The notes under the pieces: generated by a model
The model's database searches: none
What the model saw: the letters and a program-made list of their open reading frames with translations, nothing else
Told to the model about the DNA's origin: nothing
Shown here: positions 47,061 through 58,905 of the stretch, one piece after another
How positions within the stretch are numbered: the stretch's first letter is position 1
Layout of the letters: each line of letters starts with the position of its first letter
Translations under genes and position numbers: made by a program
Origin: Romanomermis culicivorax
Lineage: Eukaryota; Nematoda; Enoplea; Mermithida; Mermithidae
Direction: 5' to 3'
Assembly (NCBI GenBank): GCA_963922205.1
Contig: CAWUHX010000135.1
Span: 372,001-436,000, forward strand
DNA length: 64,000 bases

Positions 47061-49443
47061 CACTGTTTTTTTTCCCCCGGGCCTTTTCCCCAAATGGGGA
47101 AAGGGGTCAAAATTTTTTTCCCCATTTTCCCGGAGTCGTTTTTTTCGCTTAAAAATGCTCACAGACGCTTTATTTAGGTGTTTTTGAGCCTTTTCAAGCC
47201 TCCTGGTGTTTTTAGACCCGTTAATTCATTAAAATTGAGGAAAAAATTGAAATTTTCGAGTTCAAAATTTAATCTACAAGCATTAGAACAAATTTTCAAG
47301 CAAACTATCCAAAAGCATAATGACTTTGAATTACATGAGAAATCGATGGTTAAGTTCTCTATGATGACAAGTGAGAACCCAAAATGAATGTTAATGTCAG
47401 GGTTGGCAAGGCTTTGGTTTTTTGGTTTTTGGTTTTTTTGGTTTTTTAAAAAAACCAAAAAATTGGAAAATCTCTGGTTTTTTGGTTTTTTTGGTTTTTT
47501 TCCAAAATCATTGGGAAACTGTTTTTTCACATTAGTCGATCTTCTAGGCATGTTTTGGTGTCTATCTAAATCAACAAAACAATTAATCTAGTTGAATTGA
47601 TTTCACTATAAAGTAGAAAAAAGTTGTATTTTTATGCTACATTTTGTACTCAAAAGATGTAATATAAATTATCCTTTGCATCTATCTTGCAAGCACACAT
47701 TTAGTACATGAGTCAATTTTGCTATAATTTGCTCACAAAAAAGTAGATGCTAAATCTTTTGTGGAGTGTACTTCGACCATACGGGGTGACATCCATTGAT
47801 CCATATCATCATCAAAATGTTATAGAATTTGATTGAGTTTAATATCCTGAATCTATTGTTACAGTAACCTTTTTAATTTTCTTAGCTCGAAATTTCAAAA
47901 TATAAATGAGACAATAATAATAAAATTTTATACAGATCAGTTAAGCATACTGTAGGTTGACAAAGAGAAGAGCTTCTGAGTGGCTCATTTTTATGTGACT
48001 TGATGTTGCTGCTAAGTAGAAAAAGTCTTACAAAAATATGTATCTATCATGCAAACGAGAATAATAATAAGACCCATTTGCTGTAGTTGTAGCTCGCAGA
48101 CAGGTTTCAAAAGCAAAAATTTGGAAACATCTGAAATGTCTATGTGTGACCTTCAACTGCAGTTTGTAATATTAATAACATATGTAATAATCTATCAATT
48201 CAAAACCATCTTATCGAAAACGGTATATACTTAAAAATTGTGTCATTTCAACTTTTCTGTGCATATGTGATGCATATGCATTGATACAATTCTGTAGTTG
48301 ATTTCTTTTGAGTTTTGATTACGTACATTGTGTATTGTATATTTCTCTTTACTTGTAATTTTTCTTTTTTTTCTTGAATTTACCCCTTACATATCGCATG
48401 CTCTGTTCCATTTTTACTTTTCTTATGTTCTTCATTCATGGTTCCTCTCTTGTGTGCCCACTATTACTGTATTTCTATTGCTATAATAGGGATTTCCTAT
48501 AGCATAAAATAATGACACTTCCGATAAGATTAATACTTCTAGCTGCCATTTTAAGGCTCCCTAACTAGTCTTAGATGATACAGGGAGCTTCCAGCAGTTT
48601 TTTTTCATAGTTATTTTGATGTATCTAACATTCTAAAGAAATAAACCAGAAAAAAACCACTAAAAAACCATAGAAAAACCAAAAAAACCATTAAAAAACC
48701 ACTAAAAAACCAAAAAACCAAAAAGTCGAAATTTCAAAAGTTTGGTTTTTGCCAACCCTGGTTAATGTTTCCGGCGCGTAGCGCCGGAAAAATTTTTTGG
48801 TTATTGATATTCTGCGACGTTGGAAAATCAATTTTCCGAACATTTATTTCAAGAATTAGATTTGAATTTTGTGTTTAAAAGTCGTAATTTCTAGAGAATT
48901 TTACCTAAAAAATTTTAAAACCAGTATAATTTATTTGTAAACTCTCATACTTGGTCGAAAATATATGAGTAAGCAGAGTATAAATTTCCGAAAGACATTT
49001 CCAAGAAGCGTTTGAATTGATTTTACGTTAGAAAAGAAATAATCGCATCAAAAAGCTTAGAGACTTGACGTATTGATCTTTCTCAAAAGGAAAAAATGTG
49101 AATCTTCATTAAATATCATGATAAAATATTGAAGATGACCAATTAAAACATGAGATAATACGTTCAAGATGATGAAAACTATTATAGATTATATGATAAA
49201 TGAAGGTAGACGTGCTAAAAGCCGCGCCTGAGCTAAGTAACGCATAATAATGATTATTAAAGTTAATCGGCGCGAAGCGCCGGAAAATTTTGAGATTATG
49301 ACCTTCTAAAATGCACCAAAATGCATCTTTTCTGTAACCGATCCCCAAAATTTTCTTCCCCAAATGGGGAAAGAGCCCAAAATTTTTTTCCCCTTTCCGA
49401 ATTTTTTTTCCCGAAAAAGCACGATTTGGGGAAAAAAAACAGT
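47061..49443 (+). mobile_element. hAT-like element F2 (CACTGTTTTTTTTCCCC), motif type CCCCA, split by B1
   Basis: Flanked by GTGCGGGC (47053-47060) and GTGCGGGA (49444-49451). Without the 1.37-kb insertion it is about 1.01 kb and colinear with F1, but CCACA/TGTGG positions read CCCCA/TGGGG. Hairpins CCGGCGCGTAGCGCCGG at 48772 and TCGGCGCGAAGCGCCGG at 49267. Confidence 0.82.
47398..48760 (+). mobile_element. hAT non-autonomous element B1 (CAGGGTTGGCAA)
   Basis: 1363 bp with perfect 12-bp inverted ends CAGGGTTGGCAA / TTGCCAACCCTG and perfect 8-bp duplication GTTAATGT (47390-47397 and 48761-48768). Edges are packed with GGTTTTTT/AAAAAACC runs. No transposase. Its right half recurs at 6060-7289. 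Confidence 0.92.
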
Positions 49444-49485
49444 GTGCGGGACTAGCGTTTTTTGTGTTCGTGGACATTTGCATAC

Positions 49486-49714
49486 CATACCTGAACTTGG
49501 GGGGGGGGACCCCCCCCCAACTTGGCCAACCCTGTACCCAGAATCATTTACCCCCCCCCCCAATCCCCCCCAGCTTGGAAAAAATTAAAAAAATTTGCAA
49601 AAAAGTGTATGTTTTTTGGCCTTTTTTGGGAAAAATTTCGACTTTTTTCTACCCCCCCCCCCCAAATTTCGGATTTACCCCCACCCCCAACTGGTCGGAG
49701 GTCTTACGGGTATG
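49486..49714 (+). mobile_element. G/C-run MITE, family E
   Basis: CATACCTG...CGGGTATG, perfect 8-bp duplication TTGCATAC (49478-49485 and 49715-49722). Long G then C tracts. Confidence 0.8.
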
Positions 49715-49717
49715 TTG

Positions 49718-49912
49718 CATACCTGTACTTGCGGGGGACCCCCCAACTTGGCCAACCGTATACCCAACCCCCCTAGTTTGGAAAAAATTGAAAAAATTTG
49801 CAAAAAAGTGTATCTTTTTTGGCAATAATTTCGACTTTTTTCGACCCCTCCCTCCAAATTTCGGATTTAGCCCCCCCCCCTCCCCCAACTGGTCGGACCT
49901 CTTACAGGTATG
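49718..49912 (+). mobile_element. G/C-run MITE, family E, adjacent copy
   Basis: CATACCTGTACTTG...CTTACAGGTATG, beginning inside the neighbour's target duplication. A shorter E end fragment follows at 49943-49990 and another at 50470-50537. The 215-residue proline-rich frame across here is homopolymer artefact. Confidence 0.75.
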
Positions 49913-49990
49913 GATATTTGTGCCAATGGACACAGCACAGGCATACCTGTACTTGAGGGGGGTTGGGGGGGGTCCCCCCCCCCAACAACA

Positions 49991-50262
49991 TTCACCGCAG
50001 TTTTTTTCTCAAATGGAGTCTTTTGAGGAACAAAATTTCGGGTATGGTTCTCATTGTGGAAAAAAATTTGGGGAATTCAAAATCGAAAAGATGCGTTTTG
50101 GTGGACTTTAATAGGTCAAAATCTCAAAATTTTCCGGCGCTTCGCGCCGGTCATGGGTGATAACTATTTTTTATCAGGCGCGGCCGTTAGCATATCTACT
50201 TCGGCTTACTAATTAATGCTCAACAGTTTCTACCAATCAAGTTAGCTCATCTCATTTTGTTG
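49991..50262 (-). mobile_element. G-family end fragment (G5)
   Basis: CAGTTTTTTTCTCAAATGGAG, GAGGAACAAAATTTCGGGTA, GATGCGTTTTGGTGG, hairpin CCGGCGCTTCGCGCCGG at 50134 and TAGCATATCTACTTCGGCTT match the right end of G1 reversed. Cut at both sides. Confidence 0.7.
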
Positions 50263-50267
50263 AAATA

Positions 50268-50468
50268 GTAAATTTGAAATAGTAAATGGTGTTTGACTGT
50301 AGGGGCATTTATCATTTTTGTAAGTTGTAAGTGGTTCTGTGGTGAGAGTACTACACGACCCCCCTCCGCAAAAAAGTTGGGAGCAAAAAAATGGTCACGG
50401 CATATTTCAAGTACTACCCTTACAATTTACGATTTTACCCCTACCTAAATTTTCGACCTTGAGGACCT
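50268..50468 (-). repeat. Repeat family I, copy 2
   Basis: Reverse of 5573-5776, including GAGAGTACTACAC and TTACCCCTACCTAAATTTT. Confidence 0.65.
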
Positions 50469-50539
50469 CATGTTGGGTATATGGTTGGCCAAGTTGGGGG
50501 GGGGGTCCCCCCCAACCCCCCCCCCCCAATACAGGTATG

Positions 50540-51165
50540 TTTTGGCTTCAGGAATTTCATCAGCTGTCGAAATGTTGTTCAACAGAATGCAGTTAACACT
50601 CTGAAACATACAGCGAGGAAAAAAGTTTCCTGGGTGGGTTGGGTGGCTTTCGGCCAACATTGTTTTCGAATACGTTTGCTAAGTATATATTATCATGTGC
50701 TGAACCATATTACCACAATTTTTCCGAAAATACATCTTTTTAATACTTCACCCTCATCATCGTTCCCCAATAAAAAATTGTGTTAACGATATTCGGAAAA
50801 GATAATGCGAGGGAAGAAAAGTGGCTCATTGATCCAGTGATTGGCATCTTTCTTGAGCATGAACCTAAAATATTAATAGGATTAAGTAGTAACTCGACAC
50901 CCTGACTTTCGATTGGACTGTTTCTCATACATGTTTCATTTTTTTCAGACAGTCAGATTAAGGGCCAACCAAATGTTTCAAAATTTAAAACATTTTTTAT
51001 TATTTACCGGGAACCTTATTTTAGTCCTTATCAAAAACGAAAAAAATCACTATTATTCAAAACATGTTTTCAACAAAGATCGTTCCAAAAAGTGTGATTT
51101 CCTCCCAAATATACAGTATAACGTTTACCATCGAATCTCCAAAACAGTGCTCTACTTTCGTAATG
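50540..51165. other. No gene recognised
   Basis: Mixed AT-rich sequence with no repeat match and no convincing frame. Confidence 0.4.
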
Positions 51166-51173
51166 AATTTCCT

Positions 51174-52079
51174 GGCATAACTATAGAATCGGGGACCCAT
51201 ACTTTCTGCAGCAACGGTTAAGCATATAGGCGGTTAGTAAAGGGGGTGTGGTTAAATATCGGCCATTACCCAGCACTTTTTAACAGATATTTTTATCATG
51301 TCTCAGATACATACACCAAAGAGCCGTGTATAAAAAAACAGTTAATGGACCAAAGCATGTCTTGTTATGCCTCTTAAGACAGATAATTATGTTAATAACC
51401 TAAAACAAAAGTGCGTCCAGTTTCCAAACGCCTAATTTGCATAATCAGTTTGAAGATTTTTCTACTAATTTTATACTAATTTGCTACATTTTATGCACTG
51501 GCGAGTTTTGCAATTTTTTACTGATGGAATGAGTATTTTTTGCATTTAAGCTGTACAAAAAATGGAAAAGTCGAGAAGTAAGGGTACAATACCCTTATTT
51601 TGTGTGCTGTATTGCCAATTAAGAGGGTGCCAATCGTATGCCATTGCTATATCAGATGTAGGAGGAAAGGTTATAGATTGAGAAAAGAATGTTTGATGCA
51701 AGGGACGTAAAAATATCCATCTGATCAGACAGATGCCGGCTTCAGTACTTTACAATACATTATTTAGCTTCATTCATTTGAAAAAATTTTAAAGGTCTAA
51801 AAAATTGACAGAGTTATCCTGGTAAAGACAGCATTGATTTGCATTTGAAAATTGAAAATTTGAGTTTGTTTGTGACGAATCGAAATCAATTGAATTTCAT
51901 AATCTTGTTGTAATTATATTTCTTAATCAATAAAAAGCACGCAAAAAGTGATGCAAAGAAAAAGGTGCGGTAAAAATAGAACCAGATTGGCCGATATTTA
52001 ACCACGCCCCCTTTACTAACCGCCTAAATGCTTAACCATTGCTGTAGAAAGTACGGGTCCCCGATTCTATAGTTATGCC
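51174..52079. mobile_element. Foldback element with ~90-bp inverted ends and 8-bp duplication
   Basis: 906 bp, GGCATAACTATAG...CTATAGTTATGCC; perfect duplication AATTTCCT (51166-51173 and 52080-52087). Inverted ends run about 90 bp through GGCGGTTAGTAAAGGGGG. The middle is AT-rich and non-coding. Confidence 0.85.
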
Positions 52080-52087
52080 AATTTCCT

Positions 52088-52703
52088 TACATAAAACCAA
52101 TTTGTAAGTATCAATGATACTTGAGTCATGACAAGATGTGCAGTATTTATATTAGAAATGTCATCAGTCATCACTAAGCTTCTAGGCTTAACTATAATGC
52201 CGTGTCTAGCTCCCGTCCAGTTCAACCAGAAGACAGTCAATTATGGCTACTCCTCTGCTTTTTGACTGCTGCTTTTTTTACCTTATATTATGCACTAAAC
52301 ATGAAAGGTGTCTTTGTGCCGCGCATGGGTGGGGTCAGATTTTGATGAAAATCACAATTATTTTTGAACAGTGTGAGATGCCAAAAAACGCTGCGATTTT
52401 GATATCCTAAAGTTCATCGAATGTGATTTTTGCAGTTTCGGCGGCTGATTTTTTCACGTTTATATGAAAATTCCAATTTTTTGTGGATGCGAAGAATAGA
52501 TATCTTCACTTGTGCGAATTAAGTATATTTGTTTCGTGACAGATATTTTATCAAAAATTACCAAAAAATGATTTTGATGTGCTGTAATGTGCTCATATTT
52601 GAAATTTGAATATTCATTAAATTTGAATTGAAACTTACTTATCGCAAAATTTCAGATTTTCGTCGAATCTCAAAACATTTTTTAGTAATCGATATCATTC
52701 ATC
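52088..52703. other. JARID2 upstream region
   Basis: No frame or repeat recognised; ends directly at the ATG of the JARID2 N-half. Confidence 0.4.
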
Positions 52704-54959
52704 ATGAAGCTGCGGAGCAAAGAACGCCGACGTGTTAAACCGCTTGAAACACAGATTTTTGTAAGTTAATATAGCATCAAGTTTTCAAAAGCACCTTATT
52801 GGCGCAGACCTCGGGCTTTTATGAGATTTTGTATTTATCTTAATGATATTCGTAACCTTCATTATCTTCCTTCAGGATCCCGAAGAGGAAAACTTGGTCA
52901 CAAAAGCTTTATACGCTTCGTTACAGTCCACGAAAAGAAGACAGTCTTCCGACCAGAATGACAACGGACAAACTACGAGCAATGACGATACCGATTTCCT
53001 TGGTTCGTGTAGTATGTTGCCCAATAAAAGGAAGTCCGACCCTAACATGTAAATCATTGAAATTGAAGTCCTCTTACGGATGCTTTCTTTGGTTAATTCT
53101 TAGGTTGTCCCGGGCCGGGGCTAGGGTTGCCCCGGTTCGGGGCAAGACTACAAAATAGTATTTTTGATAGTATAACAGGCTCGATTTATAATAAAATTGA
53201 AGTTTAGACTGTGACAAGTAAATATTCAGTAGTTAGTTTGATAGTAATACTTTTAGGAATCACTAAATTCATATTCTATTTGGATAAATGTTTAAAAGTT
53301 TTCATTATACCCGGAACTGCACTTCAACTTCAATTGATTTTTTCAGAATACGTACAATTATATTAGCTATTCATTATTACCGATTTGCCTACACTTCAGC
53401 ATACATGTCAAAACATGTTTTCAAATTACCTAAGTAGTGTCCAAGAAGTTAGAGATGAAGCGAATTCAGATTCGAGCCACAGTCATTCACTATGCAAAAG
53501 TCACAAAGAGAATGAGGATGTTGACAAAGTTGTTATTTGAGAAAATGGTGATTTTTGATTTTTCACCACAATTTTGTAATATCTCCAACTTTTTTCTCGA
53601 GCTTTTTTCATAAGTTTCTCTCTTTCAGCTATTAGAATGCATGCTAACATCCAAAAATTTCCATTAGCAAGGCTCTGGTTCCATTAGCATCAGGCTAAAA
53701 AAACCTGCGGATGAATCAATACAAGTTCATGTATGCAATGCAGTTTCTTCGGGAAAAGAATGAGTTTCCTAATACTTAGTAATGACAATTATCTTAAAAA
53801 TTTAATTTTTTTGTCTGCATCAGACCCTATCTAACCTATCAATCAATGCAGTATCATAGCTGACATGAAATAAAAAGAAAAAGAATCACCTTAAAAATTT
53901 TTCGATGTGATACATGAAGTGTGGTACCACTAGTGACGTATATGTTAATATGTTATATGTCTCCCCCGGCCCCGGGTAAAATGTCTGCCCCGGGAAAAGC
54001 CTAGTTAATTCCAATGATTCATACTTCATACTATTTGTTAGATTTTTAAACTTTTTGAGTCGAAAAAACCGTTGTCTCCTAAATTTGCTGGATTTTTTAT
54101 GCAAATGAACAAAAAATATGATTTTTGGCGGAAGCAATGATACACTCCAAATTCAAAATACACATTTTATTCAAAGATTTAATACAAAAGCGTGGAAAGT
54201 TGTTGCTCAATTATCACGCGAAGTATATGATGACGGATCTTCCCATCAGTCTTTTAGCCCATTTTCCAGGGAAAATCTCTTCGAAAAGATGCATTTCGCG
54301 GCGAGAAAAACTGCCAGTATTGTTCCACCAGGCTTGAACTCGTCCATTGAATCAAGATCTGTCGATAAGACAACAAAATCGCCCCCAAACGCGAAATCGC
54401 CATCATCGCCGGCCAAAAAACCGAAATACGACGACGGAGATGTTTTCATCAACGGTTTGCCTTCGACGGAAAAATTTATTCAATTTTTAATTTTACGCGG
54501 TAAATTTGCTCGTCGCGAATTTTTCCACCCTACTGTAAGCACACAACTTATAGGAACACCTTGCATGACTGAAGAGTTAAAGATCTTCGAGAATTTGCCT
54601 TGGGAGCCGGCGTCAAGACCTAGAGCAAGATCGAGTGTGTCAAAAGCGAAAACCTGCACTCCGAAAGTTGTTAAGGTATATGCTAATTTTATTTAAATTA
54701 TAAAATGTGTTTATCGAGTCTAAACAGGTTGCCTCAAGTTTTTTGGTCAATCAAGGAAAACTGTTTCGAGTAATTTTCTCGATTTACACATCGTCAATTA
54801 CTTTTTGTTTAGAAAAGCGTGTCGAACAATTCCAAGAATAATTCGACACCTACTCCGGCGAAGAAATTAGCGAACTCGGCCGCCAGTCCAGCGAAGAAAA
54901 TGGCAATGAAGCTGATTTCAAAGTCTAAAAAGCCCAGCCCTGTAAAATCGATGACTTAG
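52704..54959 (+). CDS. JARID2: JARID2 N-terminal half (UIM and basic region), ends at its own stop
   Basis: Exons 52704-52760, 52876-53048, 54270-54675 and 54813-54959 encode 260 residues. JARID2 is the PRC2 cofactor; its N-terminus has a ubiquitin-interacting motif that recognises H2AK119ub. Here residues about 20-36 (DPEEENLVTKALYASLQS) fit the UIM pattern of acidic triplet, Leu, Ala and Ser, and sit where the JARID2 UIM sits. A later LPSTEKFIQFLILRGK matches the conserved JARID2 TEDFLTFLCLRG region. The tail is rich in Ser, Pro and Lys. The frame ends at TAG 54957-54959, followed by AATAAA signals, while JmjN-ARID-JmjC homology resumes at 55.3 kb. So this is either a separate gene or the upstream half of one gene joined by an exon I could not find. 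Intron 2 (1.2 kb) contains a G/C-rich repeat. Confidence 0.66.
53049..54269 (+). other. JARID2 intron 2 with GC-rich repeat debris
   Basis: GCCCCGGTTCGGGGCAAG and CCCCGGCCCCGGGTAAA stretches near 53130 and 53960 suggest an inserted repeat with CCCGGG-type ends. The 78 codons open upstream of 54270 are intronic in this model. Confidence 0.5.
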
Positions 54960-54988
54960 AGCCTGAGTTTTTCTTCTCCGTGTTATCG

Positions 54989-54994
54989 AATAAA
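54989..54994 (+). other. Polyadenylation signal AATAAA after JARID2 N-half
   Basis: AATAAA 30 bp after the TAG at 54957-54959; a second at 55192-55197 lies before the C-half start. Two canonical signals between the halves support a transcript end here. Confidence 0.5.
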
Positions 54995-55310
54995 TATTGT
55001 TATTCCGAAGTGACGACGATTTCTACTATTAACCGAATTTTCATATGTGAGTCGTGAAAAAGCTTTTGCCGTACTTTTTGGAGTTTCAAGAACAATCTTT
55101 CAACAACATCTCCCCAAGAAATGTTGAGTTCTTTTAATTTTCATTCCTCTATCAATTTTTCTGATACTGTAGCATTCCAGTTGATTATTGCAATAAAAAC
55201 TTTTCGTTTGTTGCTTTCTATTCTAAATTATGTAATTTTGAATATTTGAATATATATTTTTTACTATCTGCAAAAAATGAAATAGTTCTTTTTTCCAAAT
55301 TACAGATTTG

Positions 55311-58300
55311 ATGGACGAAGATTGTATAACTATCGAGAATCTAGTCGATGTTTTCGACATTTTTAGTGGGAAAGGTGTCAAAGTTCGGCTGAAGAATTCG
55401 GTTAGCTCATTTTGTAAAACCTTTCTTGTTTTCTAGTCAATGACTATTTTAGCTGGACGTTTTCGATGAATGGAAAAGCGTCCAAAAATGCCGAATATTC
55501 CTTCAAAAATTACATTTGTTAGCCGGCGATGAAGCTGCAACAGTTAGGAAGTACTTGACGGAAATTTTGGGCAAAAACTGGAATGATAGATTAATCGTAA
55601 GTTCACGAAATTTAATAACATTTGCTATCTTAGATGACCGGTTGAAATTGAAAAAATATTGTATTATATAGTATGCCCAATTTTTGCCTAGATATCAAGC
55701 TGTGGAATCACGAAATCGATCGATCTTTATCTACTTTATTTGGTCACACACGAAACAAGTTTGACTTACGATTACGACTTGAAATCCGTTTGCGAATTAT
55801 CCAATTCGTTGAATAAAAATTCGAACCCAAAATTTTGGCGACAAGTGGTTGTCGATATGGGTATGGAAGATGTTGCTAATGTACGGAAGTAAATTTTTTC
55901 TAATTTTAATAAAACCTCTCCGTATCTTACTTGGAGAATCTATTCATTCAATGGTCCCTGATTTCCTTCTTACTTGAATATAATTTCTATTTGATTTTTA
56001 TTTTTTTTCACTTTAGGATCGGTATTTCGTCGGTCAAATTAAATCATTGTATCAAGGTTGTCTACGATATTTGGATTTATCGTCTTATCATCCTGGGAAT
56101 GTCGTTAATTACATGCAAGAAAATCCGTCCGAATTTGAAGATACAAAACCATCTTGGCTAGAGGTTCTATTTCTTATTTGTTTCGATATATACTGGTGAG
56201 ATAATCGGTTTTTCAAGCTTAAAGAATCCGACATAGCCCCCGAAAATTTAGTTGTCGAAATTTTATCCACTAGCGGATCAACGGCCGCCCAATCGAAAGT
56301 TACTTGCGAACTTTCCGCTGAAGTAATGATTTTCTTCATTTTTATTGAATTCAGAAGCTTCTTTTGACTGTAATATTTTCCTTATGATCTCCAAAATATT
56401 ATCAAGATTTAAATTCTAGTATTTTCCTTATGATATCCAAAATATTATCAAGATTTAAATTCGAATTAGGAGCCTGTTTTACCGCCAGTTCTGTTTGCAA
56501 GGAATTCAGTGTTGAGTCTATCAAAAATTAGTTCTAAAAATCTGTCTCTTCTATTTCTTTTTATAGCACTACTTCCTTAATGTTCTTAAATACGGTTATC
56601 CAGCTGTGAATGGTCTCAAAGCATCTTTTTTTCATTCGAAAAGCGATGGGCTGTCGTGTTTGGCATTTTCTCGAAAATGCTGCTTGAATTTTATAGCTGA
56701 TAGTAAGGATGCGTTTTTTACGCTTCTTCTCTTTTGATTGAAATACTTTAATTTTTAGGTGAAGTATCTATGAAATCTCAAATTTTGATAGAATCTCTTT
56801 TGTGCTATCAGCCGTGGACGTGTTCCAATTTATTGCTAGATTCCGCGTTCTATCTCCATAAGTCTCTTAAATCGAAAATATGGTAGTGTTAGGTTGTGAA
56901 AAATTCGACTTTATGTGAATTTTTCTTGTCTTAGGTTTGTAACTGATCCAGGCGACTTTTTCCGAATACTAGATGTTTTAAAATTGAACGTTTCCCATAA
57001 TAATCCGGTATGTAATGTATATCTTCGGCGAAATCATTCTACAATATTATCACTATTTTCATTATTGTAGATCAGTCACCACATTTTTGAAAATGCAGGA
57101 ATCAACATAACGAAAATTAAACAAAAAGAAGGCGAAGTGTTGATTATTCCGGCTTTTTCGTTTTATTCTTCTTTGACAAGCGAATTTTCTATATCCGAGT
57201 TTATTCATTTCGCCAACGATTTATGGTTCAATAGAATATATTTGAGACAGGTATACGAATGGCAAAGCTGGTTGAGGCATTCGATTTTGAATTATTCAAT
57301 TTATTTTCCTTGTTCGACTTTTCAGGACAAAATCAGACATTCAATGGAATACTTGGATACTATTTCCGAATTTTTAAAAATGCCAAATTACGAAACGTTA
57401 CTGTGCGAAGCATTTGACTTGAGTTCTGATTTTTCTATATTCTCCGAAAAGGCTAGAGAATCGATTAGAAGATCTTATCTTCGACTGATGTGAGTTAAGA
57501 AGCTAATATGGTTTCAAACATTGGTTCAAATACTGAAAAATCAAGGCATCATAGCGCATTAATTTCAGATGTATAGGATTCTCAAGATGAAAGATATCTG
57601 CTTTCGTCATCTGGTCATGAGTTTTTTATTAAAGGTTTTGTGAAATTATTTTTGAGACAATCACAAGTCAGCATCAATTACTAGGGAGCTAGTATTTAAT
57701 GTTTGCATAATTAGCTGTTCAGTTCATTACAAAATTATAACGCTTTAATAGTGTTACCCTCATGTAATGCTGTAATTTTCGTAAAAATATGCCCAATTAT
57801 GCACGGATTTTTAACCACTTCGTGCGGTTTATCAATTTTTATCACTTCTACATTTTTACACAGTAAAACAATCAGTATGCTGCCGAATCAGCTGCGTCCA
57901 GTCAGCCTGGTTGTTAAAAAGACGCCGGACAACGTTGACTGTTGGATTTGCAAAATTCAATGTAAAACGCTATACGTAAGTTAAAATTGGTGGTATTTCA
58001 TTTTTTATTTATTGTGAAGAATGGAATCACAAATCCCGCTAATGATTCGATGCTGATCACACATTCAAACCCTGAATTTATTAGTTTCTTTATCTGAGGT
58101 ATATTAATCAAATGATACGGTCAAGTTCTCTTTGGAATAGAAAATATCAAGTTTTGATTCGACATTATTAGATTTTTTATCCCGCTTTTATCGATTTACT
58201 TTTTACACGGTGACAGTTTCTGTTTCGAAGTCTAGTTTCCGCAAATTTCTCCATTCAATTTGTGTCCCCTTTAAACTGTAGTCTATTTATTTTGGTATGA

Positions 58301-58732
58301 TAAATGTAGCGGTATCATGAAACACGGAAACACTAAGTAAAGCTCATAATTGTGGTTAATGGAAAATGAGCGGCAAACGAAACAGCAAAATCCCATAACT
58401 TGGTTCAAATGAACAAAATTTTTTGAGAAGCACTCTTGCTAAGACACAATTCTATCTAAGTCAAAACTGAATAAGATTTATGACTTCCATGGTTTCTGCC
58501 CAGCGTCGCGAAGAAAAGTTTTTCGCCTCGTGGAAGTTGTATGTCAAATTGAACCAAGTTTTTCTGTTCTAGCTGCGTTTGTCATTTCAAAGTAAATGAA
58601 CTATAGTTAAAACGATCATTTTTTCAGCTTTATGATCAATGTTCTCAACGTTACTACTGTTATTTACACGCCAAAGCTCAAAAACAAAAGTGGCCCGAGC
58701 GAAATTATTTTCTCTTGAAATCTTTAGATTGA
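55311..58732 (+). CDS. JARID2: JARID2 C-terminal half: JmjN-like, ARID, inactive JmjC, C5HC2 zinc finger
   Basis: Twelve exons (55311-55400, 55453-55596, 55692-55880, 56017-56163, 56218-56322, 56567-56702, 56759-56882, 56935-57007, 57071-57250, 57326-57489, 57864-57975 and 58628-58732) give 522 residues with every phase fitting. In order: a weak JmjN; an ARID helical region (RKYLTEIL ... WRQVVVDMGMEDVAN, DRYFVGQIKSLYQ); a JmjC domain (PWTCSNLLLDSAFYLH ... KEGEVLIIPAFSFY ... SEFIHFANDLW); then CWIC...C and a C..YYCYLHA cluster matching the JARID2 C5HC2 finger. The HxD/E and distal His iron ligands of active JmjC enzymes are absent, as expected for JARID2. Divergence is extreme. The ATG lies 5 nt after an acceptor-like TTACAG. 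An AATAAA follows the stop at 58773. KXD1 starts 173 bp downstream. Confidence 0.72.
56374..56465 (+). repeat. 46-bp tandem duplication in a JARID2 intron
   Basis: Two copies of TATTTTCCTTATGAT(C/A)TCC...AAATTC in direct tandem, nearly identical. Confidence 0.85.
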
Positions 58733-58772
58733 GTTTCTATTTTTTCAGATTTTCATTTTTTATATTGTCCAG

Positions 58773-58778
58773 AATAAA
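58773..58778 (+). other. Polyadenylation signal AATAAA after JARID2 C-half
   Basis: AATAAA 41 bp after the TGA ending at 58732, followed by T-rich sequence, and well before the KXD1 ATG at 58906. Confidence 0.5.
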
Positions 58779-58905
58779 TTTTTTTGATATTTTTGGTTAT
58801 TTTTTTGTCATTGGTCGTTTTTCGACGTGATAACTTTTCATCAGTTTTACAACCTTCTGTTGATTCATGAAAATTAGTCAATGTTTTTTACGTAGTAGAT
58901 TAAAT

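Noticed and set aside
47174-47551. 125-residue minus frame with NQKNQKPKN repeats
   Set aside because: Crosses the junction of F2 and B1; the repeats are the GGTTTTTT runs of B1.
49464-50111. 215-residue proline/glycine-rich frame
   Set aside because: Produced by C homopolymers of tandem E MITEs; no homologue and no conserved frame between copies.
55931-56161. 76-residue frame over JARID2 56017-56163
   Set aside because: Would follow from the donor at 55889, but the frame matching ARID needs the donor at 55881 (GTACGG).
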